Below are positions 8,683 to 17,508 of a stretch of 46,578 bases of DNA, piece by piece. Both the position numbers and the translations under genes were made by a program. Source of the stretch: Gammaproteobacteria bacterium HGW-Gammaproteobacteria-1. Its GTDB lineage: Bacteria; Pseudomonadota; Gammaproteobacteria; Thiohalomonadales; Thiohalomonadaceae. The notes beneath the pieces were generated by a model that was given only the letters and a program-made list of their open reading frames with translations, made no database searches and was not told where the DNA came from. The stretch covers positions 142,888 to 189,465 of the forward strand of contig PGZL01000010.1 in NCBI GenBank assembly GCA_002840095.1, read 5' to 3'. The number at the start of each line of letters is the position of its first letter. Position 1 is the first letter of the stretch.

Positions 8683-10157
8683 CGACGCAGATTATCGTGG
8701 TGGAGGATACCGCGGACTGGAAATTCGACGGCCTCGGCTATCCGGTGGTCAACGTCGACGATTACTTCACCGGCAAGGAATACTTCAACCTCAAGCACGT
8801 GCAGGTCATCAACCTGTGCCGCAGCTACAAATATCTCAGCGTGGCCTATTACTGCTCGCTGCTGGCCGAGGCGCGCAACCACAAGGTGATTCCGTCGGTG
8901 AAGAGCATGCTGGATCTGTCCAGCAAGGCCATGTACAGCCTCAATGCGGTCAACCTCGACGAAGAGGTGGCGAAGAGCTTCCGCAAATACCGCAAGGACA
9001 GTTTTGAACGCGTGTTCGAGATGGACGTGTTCTTCGGCAAGTGCCTGTTCGAGCCGCTGGCCGACCTGGCGCGGCAGATCTTCGAGACCTTTCCCTGCCC
9101 GCTGCTGCGGGTCGGCTTCCGCCGCGCCGAGGGCGGCTGGCACATCGATTCCATCAAGCCGCTGTCGCTGCACAAGCTGGACCGGGAAAACCGCGAATTC
9201 TTCGTCGATCGCCTCAACGGCTATCTGAAGAAGCGCTGGCGCTCGCCCAAGTCGCGCAGCCAGGCGCGCTACGACATGGCAATCCTCTACAACAAGGACG
9301 ATCCGCTGCCGCCTTCCAACCTGAAGGCCCTGCAGCGCTTCATCAAGGCCGGTCGCGCCATGGACATCGACGTCGAGGTGATCGACCGCAAGGATTATTC
9401 GCGCCTGGCGGAATACGACGCCCTGTTCATCCGCGAGACCACCAACATCAATCACTACACCTACCGCTTCGCCAAGAAAGCGGAGAGCGAAGGCCTGGTG
9501 GTGATGGACGATCCGCAATCCATCCTGCGCTGTACCAACAAGGTGTATCTGGCCGAATTATTGCGCGCCAACAAGGTGCCGACGCCGCGCACGGTGATCG
9601 CCGGTCGCGGCGATCTCAAGGCGGCGGAGGACGCCATCGGCTATCCCATGGTGCTCAAGGTGCCGGACGGCTCGTTCTCGCGCGGTGTGGTCAAGGCGGA
9701 AACGCCGGAGCAGATGCGGCAGGAGGCGGACCGTCTGTTCAAGAGTTCGGAACTGATCCTGGCACAGGAATATCTCTACACCGAATTCGACTGGCGCATC
9801 GGCATCCTCAACCGCAAGCCGCTGTTCGCCTGCAAGTACTTCATGTCGAAGAAACACTGGCAGATCGTGCACCATGAATCGGACGGCACCTTCGAGGAAG
9901 GCGGTTGGAAGACCCTGGCGGTGGAGCAGGCGCCGCCGGAGGTGGTGGCTGTCGCGCTCAAGGCGGCCAACCTCATCGGCGACGGCCTCTACGGCGTGGA
10001 TCTCAAGCAGACCGAGCGCGGCATCTTCGTCATCGAGGTCAACGACAATCCCAACCTCGATGCCGGGGTGGAGGATCAGGTGCTGAAAGAGGAGCTGTAC
10101 CGGCAGGTACTGACGGAGTTCGTGCGGCGTCTGGAGCTGCGGCACCGCAACGGGTGA
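8679..10157 (+). CDS. RimK-family ATP-grasp ligase with RLAN-type N-terminal domain
   Basis: A 492-residue protein. The N-terminal half (about 1-190) resembles the RLAN domain found before some RimK-like enzymes; the C-terminal half is an ATP-grasp ligase. Visible ATP-grasp features are the lysine strand GYPMVLKVPDG, the glycine-containing loop SFSRGV, AQEYLYTEFDWRIGIL, and the metal-binding FVIEVNDNPNLD. RimK-type enzymes form amide bonds, usually adding amino acids such as glutamate to a protein or peptide. The open frame runs back to 7365, but the true start is the ATG at 8679, which overlaps the preceding stop and has AGGA upstream. Translational coupling with the GNAT/C39 gene suggests a two-gene modification system of unknown target. 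Confidence 0.9.
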   Translation: MTTQIIVVEDTADWKFDGLGYPVVNVDDYFTGKEYFNLKHVQVINLCRSYKYLSVAYYCSLLAEARNHKVIPSVKSMLDLSSKAMYSLNAVNLDEEVAKSFRKYRKDSFERVFEMDVFFGKCLFEPLADLARQIFETFPCPLLRVGFRRAEGGWHIDSIKPLSLHKLDRENREFFVDRLNGYLKKRWRSPKSRSQARYDMAILYNKDDPLPPSNLKALQRFIKAGRAMDIDVEVIDRKDYSRLAEYDALFIRETTNINHYTYRFAKKAESEGLVVMDDPQSILRCTNKVYLAELLRANKVPTPRTVIAGRGDLKAAEDAIGYPMVLKVPDGSFSRGVVKAETPEQMRQEADRLFKSSELILAQEYLYTEFDWRIGILNRKPLFACKYFMSKKHWQIVHHESDGTFEEGGWKTLAVEQAPPEVVAVALKAANLIGDGLYGVDLKQTERGIFVIEVNDNPNLDAGVEDQVLKEELYRQVLTEFVRRLELRHRNG

Positions 10158-10202
10158 GCGAGGCGACGAATACCGCATCCGCACCCTTTACACATATTTG
10201 CG

Positions 10203-13200
10203 TTACTGAGTCTTTTCTCCGCGCCTCTGCGTCTCTGCGGCAGGTATTTGACTCTGGGGCCGCCCGAGCAGCGCTGCGTTGCCGCCCACCGCGGCGGTGT
10301 TGGTGGTCACCGTCTTCTCGGCGGCGAAGCGCAGCAGGTAGTGCGGGCCGCCGGCCTTGGGGCCGGTGCCGGACAGGTGACGACCGCCGAAGGGTTGGCT
10401 GCCGACCACGGCGCCGATCATGTCGCGGTTGATGTAGACGTTGCCGGCCTCGACCCGGGCAGCGATGTAGCGGCCCACGGCGGCGATGCGCGTATGCACG
10501 CCCAGGGTGAGGCCGTAACCCAGGTGGTTGATGCGGTCGATGACGGCATCGAGGTCGTCGGTGCGGTAGCGCAGCAGATGCAGCACCGGGCCGAAGTGTT
10601 CCGTTTGCAGCAGGCGCAGGTCGTCGATTTCATACAGGCACGGCGCCAGGAACGCGCCGTGCACGCAGTCGGCGGGCAGGGGCGTGCGCGCCAGTAGCCG
10701 GCCGCAGCCTTCCAGTTCCGCCAGATGGGTTTCCAGCTTCTGCAAGGCCTCCCGATCGATCAGCGGTCCCACGTCGGTGGCGAGCAGGCGCGGGTCGCCC
10801 ACCCGCAGTTCCGCCATCGCGCCGGTCAGCACCTCGATCAGCCGGTCCGCCGCCTCTTCCTGTACGAACACCACCCGCAGCGCCGAGCAGCGTTGTCCCG
10901 CGCTGTTGAAGGCCGAGCGCAGGATGTCCGCCGTCGCCTGTTCCGGCAGGGCCGAGCTGTCGACGATCATCGCATTCTGGCCGCCGGTCTCGGCGATGAA
11001 CGGCAGGATGGGGCCGCGGCGCCCGGCCAGGCACTGCTGGATGCGGTGGGCCGTGTCCACCGCACCGGTAAAGGCCACGCCGGCCAGGGCCGGCGCCGTC
11101 AGCACGTTTTCCTCCACCAGCGTGCCCGACGCGGGCAACAGCTGCACCACCTCGGTGGGGATGCCGGCCTGATGCAGCAGCGCAATCACCGCCGCGCCGC
11201 ACAGGGGCGTCTGGTGTGCCGGCTTGGCCAGCACGGTGTTGCCGGCCAGCAGGGCCGCCACCACCTGGCCGGTGAAGATGGCGACGGGGAAGTTCCACGG
11301 GCTGATGCAGAGGAAAACGCCGCGGCCCTCGCTGCGCAGCAGGTTCTCCTCGCCGGTGGGGCCGGGCAGGGTGCGCTCGCGCAGCACCTCCAAGGCATTG
11401 ACGGCGTAGTAGCGGCAGAAATCCACCGCCTCGCGTACCTCGGCCAGGGCGTCGGGCACGGTGCGCCCGCCTTCCATGACGATGCGCGCGGCGAGGGCCG
11501 CGCCCTGCTGTTCGAGCAGATCGCCGGCGTGCCGGATCAGCGCCGCCCGCTCTTCCAGCGGGCGGCGCGACCAGACGGGCCAGGCCGCCTGTGCCCGCGC
11601 CAGCGCCGCAGCGGCCAGGTCCGGCGAGGCGATCTGCACCTCGCCGACGGTGTGGCGGCGATCGGCGGGAAACACCACGGCGCTGCGGCTGCCCCCGGAC
11701 GGCCCGGCCTGCCAGGGTTCCGCCAGGGCGTGGCGCAGCGCCGCGTGCAGGTCCGCCAGTGACGAGCCATCGTCGAGACAGGTGCCGCGGGCGGCGGTGC
11801 GTGCAGTGCCGTACAGGTCGTGCGGTGCGGGCAGGGTTGGCCGCCAGTCCCGCGCCAGCACCGCGGCAGCAGGGTCGGCCAGCAGCCGTTCCGGCGGCAG
11901 CGCCCGATCGGCGATGCGATTGATGAAGGAGGTGTTGGAGCCGTTCTCCAGCAGCCGGCGCACCAGGTAGGGCAGCAGTTCGCGGTGCCCGCCCACCGGT
12001 GCATAGACGCGGCAGGGCAGTCCCCACTGCGCCACCACGGTGTCGTACAACGCGGCCCCCATGCCGTGCAGGCGCTGGTACTCGAAGGGGGTATCGCCGG
12101 CCAGGGCGCGCACCGCGGCGATGGTGTGGGCGTTGTGACTGGCGAACTGGGGGTAGAAGTGCTGCGGCTGGGCCAGCAGCCGGCGCGCGCAGGCGAGGTA
12201 GCACACGTCGCTGTGCACCTTGTCGGTGAACACCGGATAGCCGGGCAGGCCCTGCTGCTGGGCGGCCTTGATCTCGCTGTCCCAATAGGCTCCCTTCACC
12301 AGGCGCAGGGTGATGGGGGCGCCACGGTGCGCAGCCAGCTCCGCCAGCCAGTCCAGCACGGCCGGCGCGCGCGGCTGATAGGTCTGCAGCGCGAGGCCCA
12401 GGCCGGGCCAGCGGCGCAGGGGGCCGTGCCGCGCCACCGCCTCGAAGATGTCCAGCGACAGTTCCAGCCGCCGCGCCTCCTCGGCGTCCAGGGTGACCGG
12501 AACCCCGGCGGCGCAGGCCTGCTCCAGCAGCGTCGTCAGGCGCGGCAGCAGTTCGGCCAGCACCCGTTCGCGCTGTTCCATTTCATAGCGCGGATGCAGG
12601 GCGGAGAGCTTGATGGACAGGCCGTTGCGGGCGTTGAGGTCGGTGCTGTCCGCGGCGGCGAGGGCGGCGATGGCCTCACTGTAGGCGGCGGCGTAGCGCA
12701 GGGCATCGGCCTCGCTCATGGCCGCCTCGCCCAGCATGTCGAAGGAGTGGCGATAGCGGCTGTCGCGCCCGGCGCGGGCGACGGCTTCTGTGATGGTGCG
12801 TCCCATGACGAACTGGCGCGCCAGCAGGTGCATGGCCCGGCGCAGCGCCTCGCGCACCACGCCCTCGCCGCTGCGCGCGACGAGACGCTGCAGCAGGGCG
12901 GGCGCGTCGTCGTCGAGGCGGACGATGCGCCCGGCCAGCATCAGGCCCCAGGTGGATGCGTTGACCAGTGCGCCGCCCTCCGCTCCCAGGTGCCGCTCCC
13001 AGCGGGCGCCGCCGAGGGTTTCGCGGATCAGGCGGTCGGCGGTGTCGGCATCGGGGATGCGGATCAGTCCCTCGGCCAGGCACATGAGCAGCACGCCCTC
13101 TTCGCTGGCGAGGGCGTACTCGTGCAGAAAGGCATCCAGCGGGTGGGGATGCTGCCGGGCGTGGTCGATGAGCGGGCGGCCCCAGGCCGCGATGCGCGAC

Positions 13201-13337
13201 TGCTTTGCCGCATCAAGGCGGGCCTCTTCGGCCAGGGTGCGGGCCAGTTCCCCTTCGTCCACGAAGTGGCTGGCGGCAATGGCGGCGCGCCGGCCGCCGG
13301 GCCGGGGAATGGCGTGACGGAACAGCAGCGGTTGCAT
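10203..13337 (-). CDS. putA: Bifunctional proline dehydrogenase / glutamate-semialdehyde dehydrogenase (PutA)
   Basis: Oxidises proline to glutamate in two steps: an FAD-dependent proline dehydrogenase (about 150-480, with LRLVKGAYWDSEIK and RRLLENGSNTSFINRIAD) and an NAD-dependent aldehyde dehydrogenase (about 560-1030, with FIAETGGQNAMIV and the catalytic Cys in NSAGQRCSALR). The start at 13337 has a GGAGG site; length is 1,044 residues. The short N-terminus shows no ribbon-helix-helix domain, so unlike E. coli PutA it is probably not its own repressor, and no C-terminal extension domain is evident. The last dozen residues (AAETQRRGEKTQ) are encoded by a dispersed GCAGAG repeat, so the natural terminus seems to have been replaced. 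It stands alone; no putP is visible. Confidence 0.95.
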   Translation of the reverse strand: MQPLLFRHAIPRPGGRRAAIAASHFVDEGELARTLAEEARLDAAKQSRIAAWGRPLIDHARQHPHPLDAFLHEYALASEEGVLLMCLAEGLIRIPDADTADRLIRETLGGARWERHLGAEGGALVNASTWGLMLAGRIVRLDDDAPALLQRLVARSGEGVVREALRRAMHLLARQFVMGRTITEAVARAGRDSRYRHSFDMLGEAAMSEADALRYAAAYSEAIAALAAADSTDLNARNGLSIKLSALHPRYEMEQRERVLAELLPRLTTLLEQACAAGVPVTLDAEEARRLELSLDIFEAVARHGPLRRWPGLGLALQTYQPRAPAVLDWLAELAAHRGAPITLRLVKGAYWDSEIKAAQQQGLPGYPVFTDKVHSDVCYLACARRLLAQPQHFYPQFASHNAHTIAAVRALAGDTPFEYQRLHGMGAALYDTVVAQWGLPCRVYAPVGGHRELLPYLVRRLLENGSNTSFINRIADRALPPERLLADPAAAVLARDWRPTLPAPHDLYGTARTAARGTCLDDGSSLADLHAALRHALAEPWQAGPSGGSRSAVVFPADRRHTVGEVQIASPDLAAAALARAQAAWPVWSRRPLEERAALIRHAGDLLEQQGAALAARIVMEGGRTVPDALAEVREAVDFCRYYAVNALEVLRERTLPGPTGEENLLRSEGRGVFLCISPWNFPVAIFTGQVVAALLAGNTVLAKPAHQTPLCGAAVIALLHQAGIPTEVVQLLPASGTLVEENVLTAPALAGVAFTGAVDTAHRIQQCLAGRRGPILPFIAETGGQNAMIVDSSALPEQATADILRSAFNSAGQRCSALRVVFVQEEAADRLIEVLTGAMAELRVGDPRLLATDVGPLIDREALQKLETHLAELEGCGRLLARTPLPADCVHGAFLAPCLYEIDDLRLLQTEHFGPVLHLLRYRTDDLDAVIDRINHLGYGLTLGVHTRIAAVGRYIAARVEAGNVYINRDMIGAVVGSQPFGGRHLSGTGPKAGGPHYLLRFAAEKTVTTNTAAVGGNAALLGRPQSQIPAAETQRRGEKTQ
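10217..10240. repeat. Single arm of GCAGAG repeat inside the putA 3' end
   Basis: The stretch CTCCGCGCCTCTGCGTCTCT is the CTCTGCG arm of the 8-base-word family. It lies within the last codons of putA, so the repeat is translated on the minus strand. Confidence 0.75.
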
Positions 13338-13382
13338 CGGCGACCTCCTTCCGCGCCATCGGCGCGAAATCCGCAAGGCAGC

Positions 13383-13458
13383 ATTCCGAGCCGCGAGGAA
13401 CACGGAGGCGAACGCCCAATGCAGCGGCTTATTGCCCTTCTCCGTGACTCTGCGTGGT
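13383..13458. repeat. Degenerate inverted repeat between putA and ilvD
   Basis: A left part AGGAACACGGAGGCG and a right part CTCCGTGACTCTGCG form a weak inverted pair. The words resemble the GCAGAG family. They occupy the divergent gap upstream of both putA and ilvD, so promoters must share this space; I could not place them. Confidence 0.5.
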
Positions 13459-13574
13459 TATTGCCGGGCCTTGCGCCTGTTAACAGTGTAGGCCTGCGCT
13501 GCCCGGCAGGGGTGTCACCGGGCCATGGGGCGGGATAAACTACCCGGCCCGATATATCGATCCGGAGTCGCATC

Positions 13575-15425
13575 ATGCCCGCTTACCGTTCCTGGACCAC
13601 CACCCGCGGCCGCAACATGGCCGGCGCCCGTTCCCTGTGGCGCGCCACCGGCATGAAGGACGACGACTTCAACAAGCCCATCATCGCCGTCGCCAACTCC
13701 TTCACCCAGTTCGTGCCGGGACACGTCCACCTCAAGGACATGGGCCAGCTGGTGGCGCGCGAGATCGAAGCGGCCGGCGGCGTGGCCAAGGAATTCAACA
13801 CCATCGCCATCGACGACGGCATCGCCATGGGCCACGGCGGCATGCTCTATTCGCTGCCCAGCCGCGAGATCATCGCCGACAGCGTCGAGTACATGGTGAA
13901 CGCCCACTGCGCCGACGCGCTGGTGTGCATTTCCAACTGCGACAAGATCACCCCGGGCATGCTCAACGCCGCCCTGCGCCTGAACATCCCCGTCATCTTC
14001 GTTTCCGGCGGGCCGATGGAGGCGGGCAAGGCGGTGCTGCACGAGCAGACCGTGGCGCTGGATCTGGTGGACGCGATGATCGCCGCCGCCGACAGCAAGG
14101 AGTCCGATGCCGACGTGCTCACCCTGGAGCGTTCCGCCTGTCCGACCTGCGGTTCCTGCTCCGGCATGTTCACCGCCAACTCCATGAACTGCCTCACCGA
14201 GGCGCTGGGCCTGTCCCTGCCCGGCAACGGCTCGCTGGTGGCGACCCACGCCGATCGCGAGCGCCTGTTCAAGGAGGCTGGCCGCATGATCGTGGCCCTG
14301 GCCAAGCGTTACTACGAAGGCGATGACGCCTCGGTCCTGCCGCGCTCCATCGCCACCTTCGAGGCCTTCGAGAACGCCATGAGCCTGGACATCGCCATGG
14401 GCGGTTCCACCAACACCATCCTGCACCTGCTGGCGGCGGCGGAAGAGGCCGGTGTGAAGTTCACCATGGCCGACATCGATCGCCTGTCGCACAAGGTACC
14501 GCACCTGTGCAAGGTGGCGCCGTCGATCCAGACCTATCACATGGAAGACGTGCACCGCGCCGGCGGCGTTATCGGCATCCTCGGCGAACTGGACCGCGGC
14601 GGCCTGCTGCACCGCGAGTGCAAGACCGTGCATGCGGCCAACATGGCCGAGGCCATCGCGCTGTGGGACGTACGCCTGACCGGGGATCAGAAGCGCAAGG
14701 ACTTCTTCCGTGCCGCTCCCGGCGGCGTGCCGACCCAGGTGGCCTTCAGCCAGAACAAGCGTTACGCAACGCTGGATACCGATCGTGAGAAAGGCTGCAT
14801 CCGCGACGTGGCCCACGCCTACAGCAAGGACGGCGGCCTCGCCGTGCTGTACGGCAACATCGCCCTCGACGGTTGCGTGGTGAAGACCGCCGGCGTCGAT
14901 GCGTCCATCCTCAAGTTCTCCGGTCCGGCGCGCATCTTCGAAAGCCAGGACGGCGCGGTGGAAGCGATCCTCAACGACAGCATCAAGGCCGGCGACGTGG
15001 TGATCATCCGCTACGAAGGCCCGCGTGGCGGCCCCGGTATGCAGGAAATGCTCTATCCGACCAGCTACCTGAAATCCAAGGGGCTGGGCAAGGCCTGCGC
15101 CCTGATCACCGACGGCCGCTTCTCCGGCGGCACCTCCGGCCTGTCCATCGGCCACGTTTCGCCGGAAGCCGCCGAGGGCGGCGCCATCGGCCTCATCGAG
15201 GAAGGCGATAGCATCGAGATCGACATCCCCGGCCGCAGCATCCGCGTCGCCCTGTCCGACGAGGTGCTGGCCCGGCGCCGCGCCGCGATGGAGGCCAAGG
15301 GCAAGGCCGCCTGGCAGCCGCTCAACCGTGAGCGCCCGGTGTCCGCGGCCCTCAAGGCCTATGCGGCGATGACCACCTCCGCCGCGCGCGGCGCGGTGCG
15401 GGATGTGAGCCAGCTGGAGAAGTAA
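13575..15425 (+). CDS. ilvD: Dihydroxy-acid dehydratase (IlvD)
   Basis: An iron-sulfur enzyme that dehydrates dihydroxy acids to 2-keto acids in valine, leucine and isoleucine synthesis. The 616 residues equal the length of E. coli IlvD. Key segments are [16 protein letters not shown] at the N-terminus, the cluster cysteines in [13 protein letters not shown] and [19 protein letters not shown], and the C-terminal [20 protein letters not shown] signature. The start has GGAG about eight bases upstream. It is transcribed alone, divergently from putA; no other ilv gene is present. REP palindromes follow directly after the stop. Confidence 0.97.
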   Translation: MPAYRSWTTTRGRNMAGARSLWRATGMKDDDFNKPIIAVANSFTQFVPGHVHLKDMGQLVAREIEAAGGVAKEFNTIAIDDGIAMGHGGMLYSLPSREIIADSVEYMVNAHCADALVCISNCDKITPGMLNAALRLNIPVIFVSGGPMEAGKAVLHEQTVALDLVDAMIAAADSKESDADVLTLERSACPTCGSCSGMFTANSMNCLTEALGLSLPGNGSLVATHADRERLFKEAGRMIVALAKRYYEGDDASVLPRSIATFEAFENAMSLDIAMGGSTNTILHLLAAAEEAGVKFTMADIDRLSHKVPHLCKVAPSIQTYHMEDVHRAGGVIGILGELDRGGLLHRECKTVHAANMAEAIALWDVRLTGDQKRKDFFRAAPGGVPTQVAFSQNKRYATLDTDREKGCIRDVAHAYSKDGGLAVLYGNIALDGCVVKTAGVDASILKFSGPARIFESQDGAVEAILNDSIKAGDVVIIRYEGPRGGPGMQEMLYPTSYLKSKGLGKACALITDGRFSGGTSGLSIGHVSPEAAEGGAIGLIEEGDSIEIDIPGRSIRVALSDEVLARRRAAMEAKGKAAWQPLNRERPVSAALKAYAAMTTSAARGAVRDVSQLEK

Positions 15426-15431
15426 GTATCC

Positions 15432-15526
15432 GGTGCGCGGTGCGCACCCTACCCCGGCTCGGATGTCCGGGTATTCGTAGGGTGCGCAGTGCGCACCGAA
15501 ACAATGTAGGGTGCGCACTGCGCACC
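15432..15526. repeat. REP palindromes upstream of the RAYT gene (three copies)
   Basis: Three copies of a 21-base palindromic unit, GTAGGGTGCGCA followed by NTGCGCACC or its complement, lie at 15432-15452 (inverted), 15477-15497 and 15506-15526. The first pair is arranged head to head, a typical REP doublet. The same unit recurs after the transposase and at 33916 and 42385. Confidence 0.92.
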
Positions 15527-15569
15527 AAATCGCTGTACCAAAGGCAAATCAACTTCAAGGACGAAGCCG

Positions 15570-16106
15570 ATGCCAAACTATCGTCGTTCCCATGCACCCG
15601 GTGCAATCTACTTCTTCACCCTGGCAACCCTCGGACGCAAACCTATACTGATGGAGGATCCGGTGCGCGTAGCACTGCGGCACGCCATCCAGCAGGTGCG
15701 CGTACTGTTTCCCTTCGTAATCGATGGTTGGGTGCTGCTGCCGGATCATATGCATTGCCTTTGGTGTCTGCCGGAAGGGGATGCGGATTTCGGCAAGCGC
15801 TGGGGCATGATCAAGCGCCTGGTGACGCGCGAGCTCGGTTGCCGCGGCGATCTTGTTTCTCTGTCCCGTCGCACGCGTCATGAAGGAAGCCTGTGGCAGC
15901 GGCGTTTCTGGGAACACCAGATACGGGACGAGGCGGACTACAGCAGGCATCTGGATTACCTGCACTGGAACCCGGTTAAGCATGGTTATGTACAGCGTGT
16001 CGTTGATTGGCCATATTCCAGCTTTCATCGCTACGTGCGGGAGGGTGTGTTGCCGGTAGCTTGGGGTGGTGGAAATGCACCGGCGACAGGGGCCTTCGGC
16101 GAGTAA
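15570..16106 (+). CDS. REP-associated tyrosine transposase (RAYT)
   Basis: A 178-residue Y1-type (HUH) transposase. The HUH pair is H60 and H62 in LLPDHMHCLW. The likely nucleophilic tyrosine is within the family motif DYLHWNPVKHGYV (Y130 is the best candidate). An N-terminal YRRSHAPGAIYFFTLAT block and GSLWQRRFWEHQIRD also match RAYTs. These single-copy enzymes are thought to nick and mobilise REP palindromes. Three REP copies lie before the gene and three after it, with further copies elsewhere in the window, which supports the pairing. The reading frame is intact. Codon use does not stand out, so it may be long resident. Confidence 0.93.
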   Translation: MPNYRRSHAPGAIYFFTLATLGRKPILMEDPVRVALRHAIQQVRVLFPFVIDGWVLLPDHMHCLWCLPEGDADFGKRWGMIKRLVTRELGCRGDLVSLSRRTRHEGSLWQRRFWEHQIRDEADYSRHLDYLHWNPVKHGYVQRVVDWPYSSFHRYVREGVLPVAWGGGNAPATGAFGE

Positions 16107-16110
16107 GTTC

Positions 16111-16235
16111 GGTGCGCAGTGCGCACCCTACATGTAACGCGATTAGCCAGCCCGTAGGGTGCGCACCGCGCACCAATCATTAACGGAGGGCAAGGCGATG
16201 AATTGTACTCAGTCGTAGGGTGCGCACTGCGCACC
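16111..16235. repeat. REP palindromes downstream of the RAYT gene (three copies)
   Basis: Copies lie at 16111-16131 (complement orientation), 16154-16174 and 16215-16235. Together with the upstream trio they bracket the transposase. The central variable bases differ (AG, AC, CC), giving slightly different hairpin tops. Confidence 0.92.
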
Positions 16236-16253
16236 ATGATGGGGGGCAAAGTG

Positions 16254-16601
16254 ATGATTAGATTGCACAAGGCCATGCAGGCATGGAATACACCCGCGTT
16301 CGAATCCGTGTTGAAGGAAGAGATCGAAGGGCTGGACGGCACGCTGCTGCCCTTGCAGCAGGGGCTGACGCGTACCAGCTATGCCATCACCGAGGGCTTC
16401 AGCGCGATCATCATCAACGTCACCGAGCTGGACGATGTGATCCGCGCCAAGGTGGGGCTGTCCTACCGCGGCATCATCCCCGGTTGCAGTTGCGCCGACG
16501 ACCCCACCCCCATCGACGAAGTGCCCGAGTATTGCGTGGCGCAGTTCGATATCGACAGGAAGACAGCGGAGGCGCAGGTCAGCTTGCTCGAAGGCGAATG
16601 A
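16254..16601 (+). CDS. Hypothetical protein (115 aa) next to the RAYT locus
   Basis: I do not recognise this 115-residue protein. It has no signal peptide or membrane helix. Its middle (GFSAIIINVTELDDVIRAKVGLSYRGIIPGCSC) suggests alternating strands, and the tail is acidic. Cysteines at GCSCADD and EYCVAQ could bind metal, but that is speculation. ATG 16254 is chosen because GGGGGG lies just upstream and the earlier in-frame ATG at 16236 is fused to a REP palindrome. It stands between the RAYT cluster and a GCCAAG repeat, apparently as a single gene. Confidence 0.7.
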   Translation: MIRLHKAMQAWNTPAFESVLKEEIEGLDGTLLPLQQGLTRTSYAITEGFSAIIINVTELDDVIRAKVGLSYRGIIPGCSCADDPTPIDEVPEYCVAQFDIDRKTAEAQVSLLEGE

Positions 16602-16618
16602 GTCGGTAAAGCGCAATT

Positions 16619-16743
16619 AGTCTCGCCAAGGCGCCAGGCACGCCAAGAAAACAACGCAGGGCTGTTTCTATCGCCGCCATCTTCGCGGGCCTAAATGCAT
16701 CATGCTTTGGCTTTTCTCTGCGTGCTTGGCGTCTTGGCGAGAG
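16619..16743. repeat. Inverted repeat with GCCAAG words
   Basis: The left arm TCTCGCCAAGGCGCCAGGCA and the right arm GTGCTTGGCGTCTTGGCGAG are reverse complements separated by about 65 bases. The word GCCAAG recurs every 8-9 bases. A second copy of the family lies at 45631-45833. The element sits between two convergent gene ends. Confidence 0.85.
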
Positions 16744-16770
16744 TTTGGTTTTGCAGCACCTTCTTCCGAT

Positions 16771-17385
16771 TTAGACCATGCCCCGTTCCGCCAGCACCCG
16801 TTCCACGGTGTCGACGATGGCCTGGGTCTGCGGATCGATTTCGATGTTGATGCGATCGCCGGGGCGGCGCGTGCCGATGTTGGTGCGGACCAGGGTCTCG
16901 GGGATCAGGTTGACGCAGAATTCGTCGCCGCGCACCTCGCCGATGGTGAGGCTGATGCCGTCGATGCCGATGTAGCCCTTGGTGAACACGTACTTGCCCA
17001 GTTGCGCCGGCACGCGGAACCACACCTGGCGGTTGTTCTCGCTCTCCAGCACCTGACTTACCTCGACGGTGGCCATGATGTGGCCGGACATGGCGTGGCC
17101 GCCGATGTCGTCGCCGAAGCGCGCGGCGCGTTCGACGTTGACCCGGTCGCCTACCCGTAGCAGGCCGAGATTGGTGATGCGCAGGGTTTCGCGCATCAGG
17201 TCAAAGGACACGCGATCGCCGTCGATGGCGGTGACGGTGAGGCAGCAGCCGTTATGGGCCACCGAGGCGCCGGCTTGCAGGCCGGGCAGTAGCTGCGACG
17301 GCAGGCGCACGGTGTGGGTGCGGAAGTCCTGCTTCTCGACGATGTCGACGATCTCGGCGGTGCCCTGGATGATGCCGGTGAACAT
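16771..17385 (-). CDS. ribE: Riboflavin synthase alpha subunit
   Basis: Dismutates two 6,7-dimethyl-8-ribityllumazine molecules to riboflavin, the last step of vitamin B2 synthesis. The protein shows the expected internal duplication: [13 protein letters not shown] begins the first barrel, and [13 protein letters not shown] starts the second, followed by [14 protein letters not shown]. From ATG 17385 it has 204 residues, close to the usual 205-215. GGAG lies 6-7 bases upstream. The gene stands alone rather than in a rib cluster, and I found no convincing FMN riboswitch upstream. The open frame extends upstream into a GCAGAG repeat, which I reject as coding. The symbol ribC is used for the same enzyme in some genomes. 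Confidence 0.95.
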   Translation of the reverse strand: MFTGIIQGTAEIVDIVEKQDFRTHTVRLPSQLLPGLQAGASVAHNGCCLTVTAIDGDRVSFDLMRETLRITNLGLLRVGDRVNVERAARFGDDIGGHAMSGHIMATVEVSQVLESENNRQVWFRVPAQLGKYVFTKGYIGIDGISLTIGEVRGDEFCVNLIPETLVRTNIGTRRPGDRINIEIDPQTQAIVDTVERVLAERGMV

Positions 17386-17429
17386 GGGGTGCTCCGTGGT
17401 GAAGTGAGACGGGTGAATCCCAAAACACA

Positions 17430-17460
17430 TCTGTCGCCGAGACGCAGAGGCGCAGAGAAA
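17430..17460. repeat. Single arm of GCAGAG repeat upstream of ribE
   Basis: GTCGCCGAGACGCAGAGGCG and the bases after it repeat the 8-base word in the 123-base gap between ribE and the DUF3047 gene. No matching opposite arm is present. Confidence 0.75.
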
Positions 17461-17508
17461 ATTCGCCCGCTGCGTATCAGCAGTGGGTGTGTCGGATGAT
17501 AACACCGC

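Noticed and set aside
17386-17508. FMN riboswitch before ribE
   Set aside because: The gap is mostly a GCAGAG repeat and I could not fit the conserved riboswitch elements.
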